A stretch of DNA of 64,000 nucleotides, taken from CBDCWA01 sp965223255. Lineage in GTDB: Bacteria > Pseudomonadota > Alphaproteobacteria > Rhizobiales > Hyphomicrobiaceae. This document shows, piece by piece, positions 25,979 to 34,255 of the stretch. Made by a program: the position numbers and the translations under genes. The notes beneath the pieces were generated by a model, which saw only the letters and a program-made list of their open reading frames with translations, searched no databases and was not told the DNA's origin. Each line of letters opens with the position of its first letter. The first letter of the stretch is position 1. The stretch covers positions 124,001 through 188,000 of the forward strand of contig CBDCWA010000004.1 of the NCBI GenBank assembly GCA_965223255.1. Reading direction: 5' to 3'.

Positions 25979-26158
25979 ATGTCTGCTTTTATCATCCGCG
26001 ACGCCCAAGGCCGCATTGTCCGCGGTTGCATCGTACGCCCTGGCACGCCGTACAAACAGGTCCTCCGCAATTTTCAAAGCTGCGACACACCCGCAACGCC
26101 CGAAACCGCAACCGTAACGGAAGTCTTGATCGCGGCAAGTGACATTCCCGTAAAATAA
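25979..26158 (+). CDS. Small hypothetical protein (59 residues)
   Basis: A 59-residue protein with a good ribosome-binding site (AAGGA, eight bases before the ATG) and its own terminator downstream. It starts with a short amphipathic strand pattern (AFIIRDAQGRIVRGCIV) and contains two Cys. No domain, signal or membrane segment is recognised. It lies 36 bases after the secreted VOC gene and is probably co-transcribed. Confidence 0.5.
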   Translation: MSAFIIRDAQGRIVRGCIVRPGTPYKQVLRNFQSCDTPATPETATVTEVLIAASDIPVK

Positions 26159-26188
26159 GTCAATCTGCGATGCAGCTGACTGACAATA

Positions 26189-26217
26189 AAAAAGGCGGCC
26201 TCCCGGACCGCCTTTTT
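26189..26217. terminator. Bidirectional Rho-independent terminator
   Basis: Stem AAAAAGGCGG / CCGCCTTTTT (26189-26198 and 26208-26217) with a 9-base loop. The T-run on one strand and A-run on the other let it act in both directions, between the rightward 59-residue gene and the leftward BcsS-like gene. Confidence 0.88.
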
Positions 26218-26249
26218 GCGTCACCAAATTCTGTCGCTTTAGATCATCT

Positions 26250-27092
26250 TTATTTCAGAGGCTGCAGAGAACCCGGGCGAGCGAAGGCTGTCCAAATCTT
26301 GACAGTCGCATATCCACCTTCTTCGCCAAAGCTACAACCGCAAGCTGCGTTGTCATCGTCAACGAATTGATAACCGGCCGAGAAGCTCAACTGACCAACA
26401 GTGCCGCCGCCAAGATTGAGATCGATGGCAAGAAAACCACCAACGCGTTGGGCATCACCTGATTCATCGCCGATTGCCCAGACCTCAGGACCTATCGTCA
26501 CCTTGCCAAAGTCGTGACCAACGCGAAGGATGCCGTAGTAGGCATCAAATGCCGTTGAGTAGCTACCTCGCAGTGCAAAATAAAGCGGAGCCGCCGCGCT
26601 GGAATTGGTATCGATATCGACAGCCACTTTAAAGCCGACCTCATCGCCTCTCACTGGATTGGTTAAATCATCCGGCGTCAGGTCATAGTCGGCGAAGTCA
26701 ACACCGGCAAAGAATGCGGCATCCATCCGCCCCCTCACCCAGTGGTAACCGAATAAAATATCGCCTTGCAGCGTATCACCATCCGTCAAGCCACCCGGTC
26801 CATTATATTCATAACCACCGGAGTAACCGAGAAATCGCAGGAGGAAACCGCTGCGATCCAGATCGCCGTTCATCGCCAGCAGCAAGCCAACGTAGCTGTC
26901 CCGTGCATCTTCTGACACTTCCGCGCCAGAAAACACAGCAAATGGATAGGTATGGCTCGAACCACCATAATACCCGTCCTTATAGCCACCACCAGCTTGG
27001 ACCGGATTGACCATCGCGAACTGCAGGGTGAACGCTGCCACAAGCGCCACCGCTGAAATTTTGAAAAATTGGATAAATCTTGAGAATATCAT
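26250..27092 (-). CDS. BcsS-like outer-membrane beta-barrel protein
   Basis: A 280-residue protein with a Sec signal peptide (hydrophobic core about residues 12-27, cleavage near VQAGG). The body is amphipathic, with Gly/aromatic-rich beta-strand patterns: PFAVFSGAEVS, GFLLRFLGYSGGYEY, LFGYHWVRGRMDAAFFAG, VRGDEVGFKVAVDIDT and ALRGSYSTAFDAYYGILRVGHDFG. This pattern resembles BcsS, an alphaproteobacterial protein found with cellulose synthesis genes. Here no bcs genes are adjacent, so it may be an orphan paralogue acting in the outer membrane for another purpose. It ends in front of a shared bidirectional terminator. The family call rests on motif memory. Confidence 0.6.
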   Translation of the reverse strand: MIFSRFIQFFKISAVALVAAFTLQFAMVNPVQAGGGYKDGYYGGSSHTYPFAVFSGAEVSEDARDSYVGLLLAMNGDLDRSGFLLRFLGYSGGYEYNGPGGLTDGDTLQGDILFGYHWVRGRMDAAFFAGVDFADYDLTPDDLTNPVRGDEVGFKVAVDIDTNSSAAAPLYFALRGSYSTAFDAYYGILRVGHDFGKVTIGPEVWAIGDESGDAQRVGGFLAIDLNLGGGTVGQLSFSAGYQFVDDDNAACGCSFGEEGGYATVKIWTAFARPGSLQPLK

Positions 27093-27387
27093 TGTTGGTG
27101 CATCCCTCTGCCCCGAATTTTATGAAGGTACGCACACAAGCTGCAGGCAACGCGGACGCGTGCCTTTATTTGGACATCTAATCTGATTCGCAATGATCAA
27201 AAAATGAAGAGGAGCACTTTATAGCCTCGGCGAGCACCCGTATTTCCGTTTACCGAGGCAACAAAAACACACTCTTGAAAGGTGACGCCAGCTTTTCATG
27301 TGTCGCTGATTCGTTTCTTAAGGCAAAGTTAAAACACGACTGCTTTTTTTCGATGGATCACCGGCACCCTAGCACCTCAAGAACCAA

Positions 27388-28884
27388 TCACGAGCGCGGC
27401 AAAAACCGATCATATCCTAAATCTTCTGCAAACGCTCGTTCATAGATCTGTCGCAACGCCGGCTCAACCTCGGCCGATTGTTGCATCAACCGATCAAGGT
27501 CTGCGCGGACCTTGGGCATGGTCTCCTCCAGCTGGCGGGCCACATGTCTTTCATCGACCCGGGTACACTTGCCGTCCTGCACGATTCGCTCGCCAGCAAC
27601 CCAAACATGGCGCATCCCACGCCCGCTCTCGCCATAAACGAGCTGACGCGCGGCACCATTGAGCGGCAGCCAGGCCGGATCTCTGAGATCATACGACACA
27701 AAGTCAGCCGCCATACCCGGTTCTATAGCGCCAAGGACACCGGATTTGCCTGCCGCAGCAGCCCCGCCTAACGTTGCCAGGCGGATAGCCTCCCGAGCCG
27801 TTACCGCATCGCCTGTCGGATCGCTAATACCGCCCAGGAGGCAATAGAGTTTCATGATTTGCAGCATGCTCTGAACATCGCTGCAACTGCAATTGTCGCA
27901 ACCAAGAGATAACGCAACGCCGGCCCGGCGATACGCCGTCAAAGGTGCAACCCCGCTCCGCAATCGCAAATTCGAGAGCATATTGAGCACCACACCGGTA
28001 CCACTATCGCTGAGACGCTTGATCTCTTCATCATTGGGCCACACCCCATGCGCAATGGTGACATGCGGGCCAACCAGCCCGGCAGCTTCCATAAACCCAA
28101 CGGCCGAACCACCATAAGCCGCGAGCCTTTCCCGCGCGAACAAGCGTTGCAACCGCGTTTCGTAGACGTGCGTATAAACCGGTATGGTCCTTTCACGCGC
28201 GAATTGTGCGACCTTTTCCAAAAGCTCAAACGAACAGCGTTGCGGTGCTGACGGACTAATCCCCCAAATCACCCGCCCGCCGCGGTCACCGATACGATCG
28301 ATTTGCTCGCCGACAAAAGCCACTTGCGCCATGCCGTCTCCCGCGCCGGTACCAATAATCTCGTGCTGCGATTCGGGCACCATTTCATCAGCCCACAGGA
28401 TCGTTTCGAGTTGCGATTTGTCGCGAACCGTCGTCGAAAGTATAACGCGCACCCCGACACTTTCGTACGCATCCACCATCGCGTCGATATAATCAGAATC
28501 GAATTTCGCCAGGTTTGCAAAATCCTGGATCGTCGTAATACCGTTCCGCGCGCACTCGATAGCACCGACCAGGGTACGCAGCCGCACCTCCTCAAGCGAT
28601 CGGTTGTTACCGATCGCACCGGCAACGATACCCCAGCGCTCGAGCGGCATGACCTCGAACAAACCTTTGGCGAGCACATCATGCGAATGATAATGTCCGT
28701 TGATATAACCCGGCACCAATAGTTGACCGGCAAGATCAATCACCTCGGCATTTTCATCGCCGACATCATCCAATACCGCAGCGATGACCCCATCGCGCAC
28801 CAACACATCGCCGATCGGCGGCATTTCGGTGTCACCCTCGTGGCGATACACCCGGGCGCCTCGAATTACGAACGTCGCTCCCAC
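27388..28884 (-). CDS. Metal-dependent amidohydrolase (SAH deaminase/chlorohydrolase type)
   Basis: A 498-residue amidohydrolase of the cytosine deaminase/TrzN-AtzA-like group. Candidate metal ligands are the HxH pair in NGHYHSHD, His in YTHVYETR, His in IAHGVW and Asp in LGCDNCSC. The C-terminal small beta domain with GMAADFVSYDL and VWVAGERIVQDGK is complete. I place the start at the GTG at 28884 because GGGGAGG stands five bases upstream; the open frame to 29019 is not supported by family similarity. It is divergent from the TPP-enzyme pair at 29121 and may belong to the same catabolic unit. The substrate could be a purine, pterin, hydantoin-like or other amidine. Confidence 0.8.
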   Translation of the reverse strand: MGATFVIRGARVYRHEGDTEMPPIGDVLVRDGVIAAVLDDVGDENAEVIDLAGQLLVPGYINGHYHSHDVLAKGLFEVMPLERWGIVAGAIGNNRSLEEVRLRTLVGAIECARNGITTIQDFANLAKFDSDYIDAMVDAYESVGVRVILSTTVRDKSQLETILWADEMVPESQHEIIGTGAGDGMAQVAFVGEQIDRIGDRGGRVIWGISPSAPQRCSFELLEKVAQFARERTIPVYTHVYETRLQRLFARERLAAYGGSAVGFMEAAGLVGPHVTIAHGVWPNDEEIKRLSDSGTGVVLNMLSNLRLRSGVAPLTAYRRAGVALSLGCDNCSCSDVQSMLQIMKLYCLLGGISDPTGDAVTAREAIRLATLGGAAAAGKSGVLGAIEPGMAADFVSYDLRDPAWLPLNGAARQLVYGESGRGMRHVWVAGERIVQDGKCTRVDERHVARQLEETMPKVRADLDRLMQQSAEVEPALRQIYERAFAEDLGYDRFLPRS

Positions 28885-29120
28885 GCCAACCTCCCCATCA
28901 AACTTGGACGAGAACCATAGCGCCCTTTGGCCGGCTTTGGAAATCAGCCCTTTGACATCGATAAAGACCAGGCACACCAAGCGGCCGGATAACAATTGGG
29001 ATCGCTGACGCGCGCACACATACCCAAAAGGTCTCCAACGAAATCTTAGCCGCCAGCCGGTTTGACAGCCATCCAGGACGATGATTTGCTTATGAACCAG
29101 ACACTATGGCGGAGTTACGT

Positions 29121-29663
29121 ATGGACACCTCAAACCCGACCCCCAAAAAAAGTCGATACTCTGATGAGGTCGCGCAATCGATCGTCGACGAATCTGCCGA
29201 GGCCGGTGTGAGATTGGTTGCCAGTCTGCCAGACGACTGGATCGCCCCCACCATCCGGAGCTTTGAGGCCGATCCACGCATCAAGCATATCCCGGTCAAT
29301 CGTGAGGAATCTGCAATCGGATTGTGCTCCGGTGCATTTTTTTCAGGCACGGGTGCTGCCGCCTTGATGGGCGCTTCAGGCCTGATGACCGTGATTTATG
29401 CCATGACCAAAATAAACTACACCTACGAGATCCCGATCTTGCTGCTCGTCACCCAGCGCGGCACCATGGATGATGTCGCCAAGTTCCACGTCTCGAACGG
29501 ACTTTATCTCGACTCTGTGATGCAATCGATCGACCTGCCGCACGTAAAGATCGACCAGCGCGCCAAGCTCCCGCTCATCCAGGAGGCCTATCACCACGCC
29601 CACAAGATTTCCCGACCGACCGTCGCACTTCTGTCCAAGAAGGTGCTGCAAGGCCTGGCATGA
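29121..29663 (+). CDS. Sulfopyruvate decarboxylase-like alpha subunit (TPP pyrimidine-binding)
   Basis: A 180-residue protein with the fold of the TPP-enzyme PYR domain. The catalytic Glu that activates TPP is in VNREESAIG. Downstream come GASGLMTVIYAMTKIN and the IPILLLVTQRG strand typical of ComD-type alpha subunits. The start at the ATG at 29121 follows GGAG with six bases spacing; an in-frame ATG at 29106 has no ribosome-binding site. It lies 10 bases before the beta subunit gene. This is the second such pair in the window. Likely reactions are decarboxylation of 3-sulfopyruvate, phosphonopyruvate or a related 2-oxoacid. Confidence 0.75.
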   Translation: MDTSNPTPKKSRYSDEVAQSIVDESAEAGVRLVASLPDDWIAPTIRSFEADPRIKHIPVNREESAIGLCSGAFFSGTGAAALMGASGLMTVIYAMTKINYTYEIPILLLVTQRGTMDDVAKFHVSNGLYLDSVMQSIDLPHVKIDQRAKLPLIQEAYHHAHKISRPTVALLSKKVLQGLA

Positions 29664-29673
29664 GGATTACCAA

Positions 29674-30270
29674 ATGAAATACCGAGAATGTTTGCAAGCA
29701 ATCGCTTCAAGGTGGACCGATCAGCTCGTCGTCACATCTGCCGGCAACAGTTCCGAGCTATGGCATGGCATAACCGGCGACACGGAGCGTGTGTTCTATC
29801 TGGAAGCCTCCATGAGCTTATCCACGATGTTCGCCGCCGGCATCGCGCAAGGCCTGCCGGATAAGGAGGTCTGGGCATTTTCGGGCGATGGCGCTTTTTG
29901 CATGAACACCGGCATGCTGATGGTCGAGCGCGACATGGACTTGCCCAATCTCAAGCACTTCCTGTTGTCCAACCGGGCGTATGGCTCAACGTCGAATGTC
30001 GACTTACCCGGGCGCACCAACAACAACTATGCTGAAATTGCCCGTGGCTTTGGCATTGGTCGGGTTTTCGAGTTCAAAGATCTTGAAGCATTGACGCAAG
30101 GCTTCGACGACGCCGTCATGGGCCCAGGTCACACCTTCATCGTACTTGAAGTCGAACCGGTAGCGGAAAAACACAGCTCACCGCCGATGGACGGCCCCGA
30201 GGTCAAATTCAGATTTGGGCGCTACATCGAGAAGACCACCGGCAAACAGATTTTCTCCGGTCCGCTCTAG
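29674..30270 (+). CDS. Sulfopyruvate decarboxylase-like beta subunit (TPP-binding)
   Basis: A 198-residue partner of the preceding alpha subunit. The Mg-TPP motif begins with SGDGAFCMNTG and ends at SNRAYGSTSN, and MSLSTMFAAGIAQGLPDKEV precedes it as in the family. Compared with the beta subunit at 80-643, the region around the active site differs (EASMSLST versus LGTMGLASS), and the tail is longer, ending near a KFRFGRYIEK segment. A different substrate from the first pair is therefore plausible. It is followed by a short direct-repeat tract and a dihydroorotase-like gene on the same strand. Confidence 0.75.
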   Translation: MKYRECLQAIASRWTDQLVVTSAGNSSELWHGITGDTERVFYLEASMSLSTMFAAGIAQGLPDKEVWAFSGDGAFCMNTGMLMVERDMDLPNLKHFLLSNRAYGSTSNVDLPGRTNNNYAEIARGFGIGRVFEFKDLEALTQGFDDAVMGPGHTFIVLEVEPVAEKHSSPPMDGPEVKFRFGRYIEKTTGKQIFSGPL

Positions 30271-30343
30271 AGCATTTGTCATTTCTGACGCAGCAATATA
30301 CCCGTCATCACACCAACTTGCACGTTGGCATGGTGATTTTGAT

Positions 30344-30365
30344 CTAATCTAATCTAATCTAATCT
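30344..30365 (+). repeat. Pentanucleotide tandem repeat (CTAAT)4
   Basis: Four full CTAAT copies plus a partial one lie 46 bases upstream of the dihydroorotase-like start codon, in the probable promoter or leader region. Copy-number change by slippage could alter promoter spacing. There is no direct sign that it does. Confidence 0.85.
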
Positions 30366-30411
30366 GTGTCGCCACGATCCGATCCAAATAAGCCGACCAT
30401 GGAGATTGAAG

Positions 30412-31743
30412 ATGTCAGACCTCGTTGACCTGTTGATCAAGGACGGCACAGTGGTCAATCACGATGGCATCGACACAGCGGACATCGCCGTGAGCGCCGG
30501 ACGCATAACCGCGATTGGTCGCGCGCTCTCGTGTTCTGCGGCGGAGACCATAGAAGCGTCAGGCCTGCATATTCTACCAGGTGTGATCGATTCCCAGGTT
30601 CACTTTCGCGAACCCGGCCTCGAACAAAAGGAGGATCTTGAAACCGGCAGCCGCGCCGCAGTTCTCGGAGGCGTTACGTCAGTGTTCGAGATGCCCAACA
30701 CCAATCCGCTCACCACCTCGCCCGAGGCGTTAGCAGACAAAGTCAAACGTGCTCGCAATCGCATGTTTTGCGATTTTGCCTTCTACGTTGGCGGCACGCG
30801 CGAAAACATCGGCGATATCGCGTCACTCGAAAAACGCGAAGCATCCGCCGGGATCAAAGTCTTTATGGGTTCATCGACCGGCAACCTACTGGTTGAGGAT
30901 GAACCGTCACTTGACCGCATCGTTGCCGCTCTCTCTCGCCGTGCAGCATTTCACGCCGAAGATGAAGACCGGTTGATAGCCCGCATGGATGTTCGCCGCC
31001 CGGGCGATCCATCGTCCCACCCTGACTGGCGCGATGAAGAAACCGCCCTGCTAGCCACGCAACGCATTGTCAGACTGGCAGAGAAGCATTGCCGCCGTAT
31101 CCATGTTCTGCATGTGACAACCGCCGAAGAGATGACCTTCCTAGCGCTCCACAAAACCTGGGCCACCGTCGAAGTCACACCCCAACACCTCACGTTGTCT
31201 GCGCCTGACTGCTACGAACGTCTTGGCACCTATGCCCAAATGAACCCGCCGATCCGCACCGAACGGCACCGCAAGGCCCTGTGGCAGGCGGTAGCGGCAG
31301 GTGTCGTCGATGTGCTCGGCTCAGACCATGCACCGCATACGCGCGAAGAAAAGGATCACCCCTACCCCGGCTCACATTCTGGCATGCCTGGTGTCCAAAC
31401 ACTTGTGCCGATCATGCTGGACCATGTCGCGCAAGGCCACTTATCGCTTGCCCGATTTGTCGATCTGACGGCGCACGGGCCGGCACGCATTTTTGGTATC
31501 GCCGACAAAGGACGCATCGCGGTTGGTAATGACGCAGACCTGACCATCGTAGACCTCAAACGCACCAAAACAATCCGCAATGACCTCATGGCGAGCCGGT
31601 GTGGTTGGACTCCTTACGACAACCAAAAGGTCACCGGCTGGCCGGTTGGCACGATCATTCGGGGCAGGCGTGTCATGTGGGATGGCGAGATCCTGGGCAC
31701 AGCCAGTGGCGCGCCAGTGAAGTTTCACGAAGCCGGCCTTTGA
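30412..31743 (+). CDS. Dihydroorotase-like amidohydrolase
   Basis: A 443-residue cyclic amidohydrolase of the dihydroorotase/allantoinase group. DSQVHFREPG replaces the classic DPHVHLREPG, so one of the first two metal-ligand histidines (HxH) is Gln. The carboxylated lysine is probably in AGIKVFMGSS. Later ligands are His in AAFHAEDE, His in IHVLHVTT and Asp in VLGSDHAPH, and ADLTIVDL lies in the C-terminal beta domain. Class-specific PMLPNTxP is seen as EMPNTNPLT. The ATG at 30412 follows GGAG with seven bases spacing. The context (second amidohydrolase, TPP decarboxylase pair) suggests catabolism of a cyclic imide or ureide rather than pyrimidine biosynthesis. Housekeeping pyrC remains possible. 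Confidence 0.78.
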   Translation: MSDLVDLLIKDGTVVNHDGIDTADIAVSAGRITAIGRALSCSAAETIEASGLHILPGVIDSQVHFREPGLEQKEDLETGSRAAVLGGVTSVFEMPNTNPLTTSPEALADKVKRARNRMFCDFAFYVGGTRENIGDIASLEKREASAGIKVFMGSSTGNLLVEDEPSLDRIVAALSRRAAFHAEDEDRLIARMDVRRPGDPSSHPDWRDEETALLATQRIVRLAEKHCRRIHVLHVTTAEEMTFLALHKTWATVEVTPQHLTLSAPDCYERLGTYAQMNPPIRTERHRKALWQAVAAGVVDVLGSDHAPHTREEKDHPYPGSHSGMPGVQTLVPIMLDHVAQGHLSLARFVDLTAHGPARIFGIADKGRIAVGNDADLTIVDLKRTKTIRNDLMASRCGWTPYDNQKVTGWPVGTIIRGRRVMWDGEILGTASGAPVKFHEAGL

Positions 31744-31918
31744 GGATCGTCCCGACCTCCACTGAAATGCGGCCGCTCACTAATCCTGAGCGTTGCTGGC
31801 AAGCCACATAACCAGGAGAAGTTGCCCGCTCTTTGACGACGTTCGAAGCAGCCGGCCCGGTTTTGGTGCTAAGGGAAACGGCAATTGGTCGGAATTGTTT
31901 CGTTGCGGACCCAAGCGC

Positions 31919-32266
31919 ATGAACCAAGCTGTCAACTCCTTTATCAAGCTTTTGCAGCAAGGCATTGAAGCGCTGTTCGATCTCTTTCGGCTGGCCTGGA
32001 CCTGGTCGTTCGGTCAAATCATCACCATCCTGAAATCAGATTGGCAAAGTCTACCGGCTTGGAAGATCATTGTTCTAGCGATTGTCCTAATTGGTATTGG
32101 CTTTGCGCTCTATCGCGTTGTCGTTCAGCTTTGGGGGGCGGCAGAGCAGATCCTGAAGGCCTTTATCGGCCTGCTCAGCGTGTTGGTTTCGGTTCTGCCC
32201 TACATTGTTGTGGCAGGGCTAATCGCCGCCGGAGGCGCTTGGGTCATCTCCAATATAAATATATGA
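31919..32266 (+). CDS. Small hypothetical membrane protein
   Basis: A 115-residue protein with two hydrophobic segments, about residues 48-68 and 86-110, the second rich in Val, Leu, Gly and Ala. An amphipathic N-terminal part (SFIKLLQQGIEALFDLFRLAW) precedes them. The start at the ATG at 31919 is chosen because the upstream open frame is Arg/Ser/Gly-rich without protein-like pattern. The ribosome-binding site is weak. I recognise no family. It sits between the dihydroorotase-like gene and another small membrane protein. Confidence 0.45.
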   Translation: MNQAVNSFIKLLQQGIEALFDLFRLAWTWSFGQIITILKSDWQSLPAWKIIVLAIVLIGIGFALYRVVVQLWGAAEQILKAFIGLLSVLVSVLPYIVVAGLIAAGGAWVISNINI

Positions 32267-32366
32267 AGCTTTCAGATTTTCCCCTGCTTTTTAATGTAGA
32301 CCGCATTGCTCGCCACATGGAATCACTAACGGATACTGGTCGCTAAAATCGAGGAGAGGACACATA

Positions 32367-32552
32367 ATGTTAAGTCGACCAACCTTCGTCGTGTGGATCA
32401 TTTCCACCCTTATCGTCGCCGTTGTTATGCTGATGAAATATGCCGGCGTTACCATCCCCGTCCTGTCAGACATCGCCGCCGGCAAAAGCTTTGAGTTCGT
32501 TCTGCTCGCGTATATCCTGCTATGGCTTGGCACCATCGTGAAGGGCATGTAG
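32367..32552 (+). CDS. Small hypothetical two-helix membrane protein (61 residues)
   Basis: A 61-residue protein with two hydrophobic helices, about residues 6-24 and 43-57, and very few charged residues. The GGAGAGG sequence seven or eight bases before the ATG is a strong ribosome-binding site, which supports real translation. Its stop lies 14 bases from the convergent dehydrogenase stop. No family recognised. Confidence 0.6.
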   Translation: MLSRPTFVVWIISTLIVAVVMLMKYAGVTIPVLSDIAAGKSFEFVLLAYILLWLGTIVKGM

Positions 32553-32565
32553 GGCAAACACATTG

Positions 32566-33639
32566 TCAATTGACGGCTCGCGCCAGCGCCGCCACCACAG
32601 CCTCCATATCCTTCACCGCATGATGGCGGGGGCCGACGGCGATGTGCGGCGTTAGCACCACGTTGCGGAATGATTTAATGATATCGTCAGGTGGCGTCGG
32701 CTCTTGAAAATGTACATCTAAGCCGGCGCCGCCGAGCGAACCGTTTGCCAGTGCATCGATCAAAGCATCGCGGTCAACAATCGGCGCGCGTGAAATGTTG
32801 ACCAGCACGGCACCAGGTTTCATTCGGCCGAACGCCTTGGCATCCACCAGTCCTTCGGTGGACGCGTTATGCGGCAGGTGGACACTCAGAAAATCGGCCC
32901 GCGCCAGCAGTTCGTCAAATGAGACATAACGGGCCCCGCTTTCCGTTTCATCCGCCTCCGAAACGCGTGTGCGTTGATGATATAGCACCTCCATTCCCAT
33001 CGCCTTCGCCCGCGTGCCAACCTCCCGGCCAACCTCACCAAAGCCCAACGCTCCGAGCGTCGCCCCCTGCAGGCTCTTCAAGCCACTCACCCGCGCCCAA
33101 TTGGCCCCTGCGACATGAGCCTGATCATAAAGCTGAGGGCGATAGCCAAGGGCTTGCAATGCCTCGAAATCCAGTGCCCGGTCGGTCTCGCATATCTTCA
33201 GACCAACCGCCAACATCAACGCAATAGCATGCTCTGCAACCGCACCATTGACGCGTCTGCGAATTGGGCAAACCTCGACACCGGCCATCGCGCATGCTTC
33301 AAGATCTATATTCCGGGTATCGACGCCGAACTTGATCACTGCTTTGAGACGTTCGGCCCGTTCGAGTTCGGCCTGTCCAATACTGAGCCCCTGGACGACG
33401 ACGGCATCGGCCGCCGAGATGACCTGTTGAAGTTCTGGCTGATTGCCAATCATCAGGACCCGAGAAGGGTAGAGCATCCCGCACTGCGACTGTACTTTCT
33501 GGACCCAACCATCGACGTCTGGAATGTCAAACGACAGGAAATCCCTGAGCGAGGCCGCGCGGGCCGGCGGCACAGTCGGATCCAAGAGGGCATGCAAAAA
33601 TCTCAGAACTTTGTCATCATCGACAATAATAGTAGGCAT
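32566..33639 (-). CDS. D-isomer-specific 2-hydroxyacid dehydrogenase
   Basis: A 357-residue NAD(P)-dependent dehydrogenase of the D-2-hydroxyacid family. The cofactor motif is LGFGEVG within TLGALGFGEVGREV. The catalytic Arg is in NISRAPIVD, the Glu in DVHFQEPTPP and the His in VLTPHIAVGPRHH, and the substrate strand KFGVDTRNID contains the usual G. The start is the ATG at 33639, with GGGGGTG upstream. It is somewhat longer than average because of an N-terminal extension in the substrate domain. The gene is divergent from an AhpD/CMD-type gene 56 bases away. The substrate (glyoxylate, hydroxypyruvate, phosphoglycerate or other) cannot be set. Confidence 0.85.
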   Translation of the reverse strand: MPTIIVDDDKVLRFLHALLDPTVPPARAASLRDFLSFDIPDVDGWVQKVQSQCGMLYPSRVLMIGNQPELQQVISAADAVVVQGLSIGQAELERAERLKAVIKFGVDTRNIDLEACAMAGVEVCPIRRRVNGAVAEHAIALMLAVGLKICETDRALDFEALQALGYRPQLYDQAHVAGANWARVSGLKSLQGATLGALGFGEVGREVGTRAKAMGMEVLYHQRTRVSEADETESGARYVSFDELLARADFLSVHLPHNASTEGLVDAKAFGRMKPGAVLVNISRAPIVDRDALIDALANGSLGGAGLDVHFQEPTPPDDIIKSFRNVVLTPHIAVGPRHHAVKDMEAVVAALARAVN

Positions 33640-33695
33640 AGATATCACCCCCGGCTCCGGCCACGGGAGCCCACTGAACTGAAAGCGCAAAACCT

Positions 33696-34241
33696 ATGGC
33701 CCGCATAACACTTCTAGAACACGACTCCGACCCGCAAATTGGCGCGCTTGCGCATCAAATCAGCCAAGGTCGTCGCGGCTCGATTCTCAATCTCTACAAA
33801 GCTCTGTTTCATAGCCCCGGTCTTGCAGAAACCTGGTTTCACCATATCAACACGGTCCGATGGGGGACAGAGCTTGATGGCCGATTGCGTGAAATCATTA
33901 TCATTCGGATCGGACACATCACCGGGGCCCGATACATTTTGCGCCAACATGTTCCCAAGCTCGCGGCAGCAGAGGGCGTCAGCGTCGAAGAATGTGACGC
34001 TCTTGCGGACTGGGCATCGGCTTCCAACTTCTCCGCCAAAGAGCGCGCCGCTCTTGCTTATACGGATGCAATGACCCAAGACATCAAGGTCGCGGACGAG
34101 ATATTCGCGCCTCTAAAAGCCACCTTCACCGAACGACAGATCGTCGAGCTGACCGTCATGATTGCGTCGTACAATATGCATGCTCGCGTTCTGTGCGCAC
34201 TGGAGATTGATCTGGAGCCGGCCGAGACGAACGGCAACTAG
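33696..34241 (+). CDS. Carboxymuconolactone decarboxylase (CMD/AhpD-like) family protein
   Basis: A 181-residue all-helical protein of the CMD superfamily. The central signature ELDGRLREIIIIRIGHITGARYILRQHVPKL corresponds to the family's ...R(D/E)..IL......Y.W.QH pattern. The CxxC pair that defines peroxidase-active AhpD is absent, so redox activity is unlikely and a decarboxylase-like or unknown enzymatic role fits better. Proteins of this subgroup often occur in aromatic or hydroxyacid catabolic clusters. It is divergent from the D-2-hydroxyacid dehydrogenase and convergent with a regulator 14 bases further on. Confidence 0.78.
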   Translation: MARITLLEHDSDPQIGALAHQISQGRRGSILNLYKALFHSPGLAETWFHHINTVRWGTELDGRLREIIIIRIGHITGARYILRQHVPKLAAAEGVSVEECDALADWASASNFSAKERAALAYTDAMTQDIKVADEIFAPLKATFTERQIVELTVMIASYNMHARVLCALEIDLEPAETNGN

Positions 34242-34255
34242 AACCTAGCCGAATC

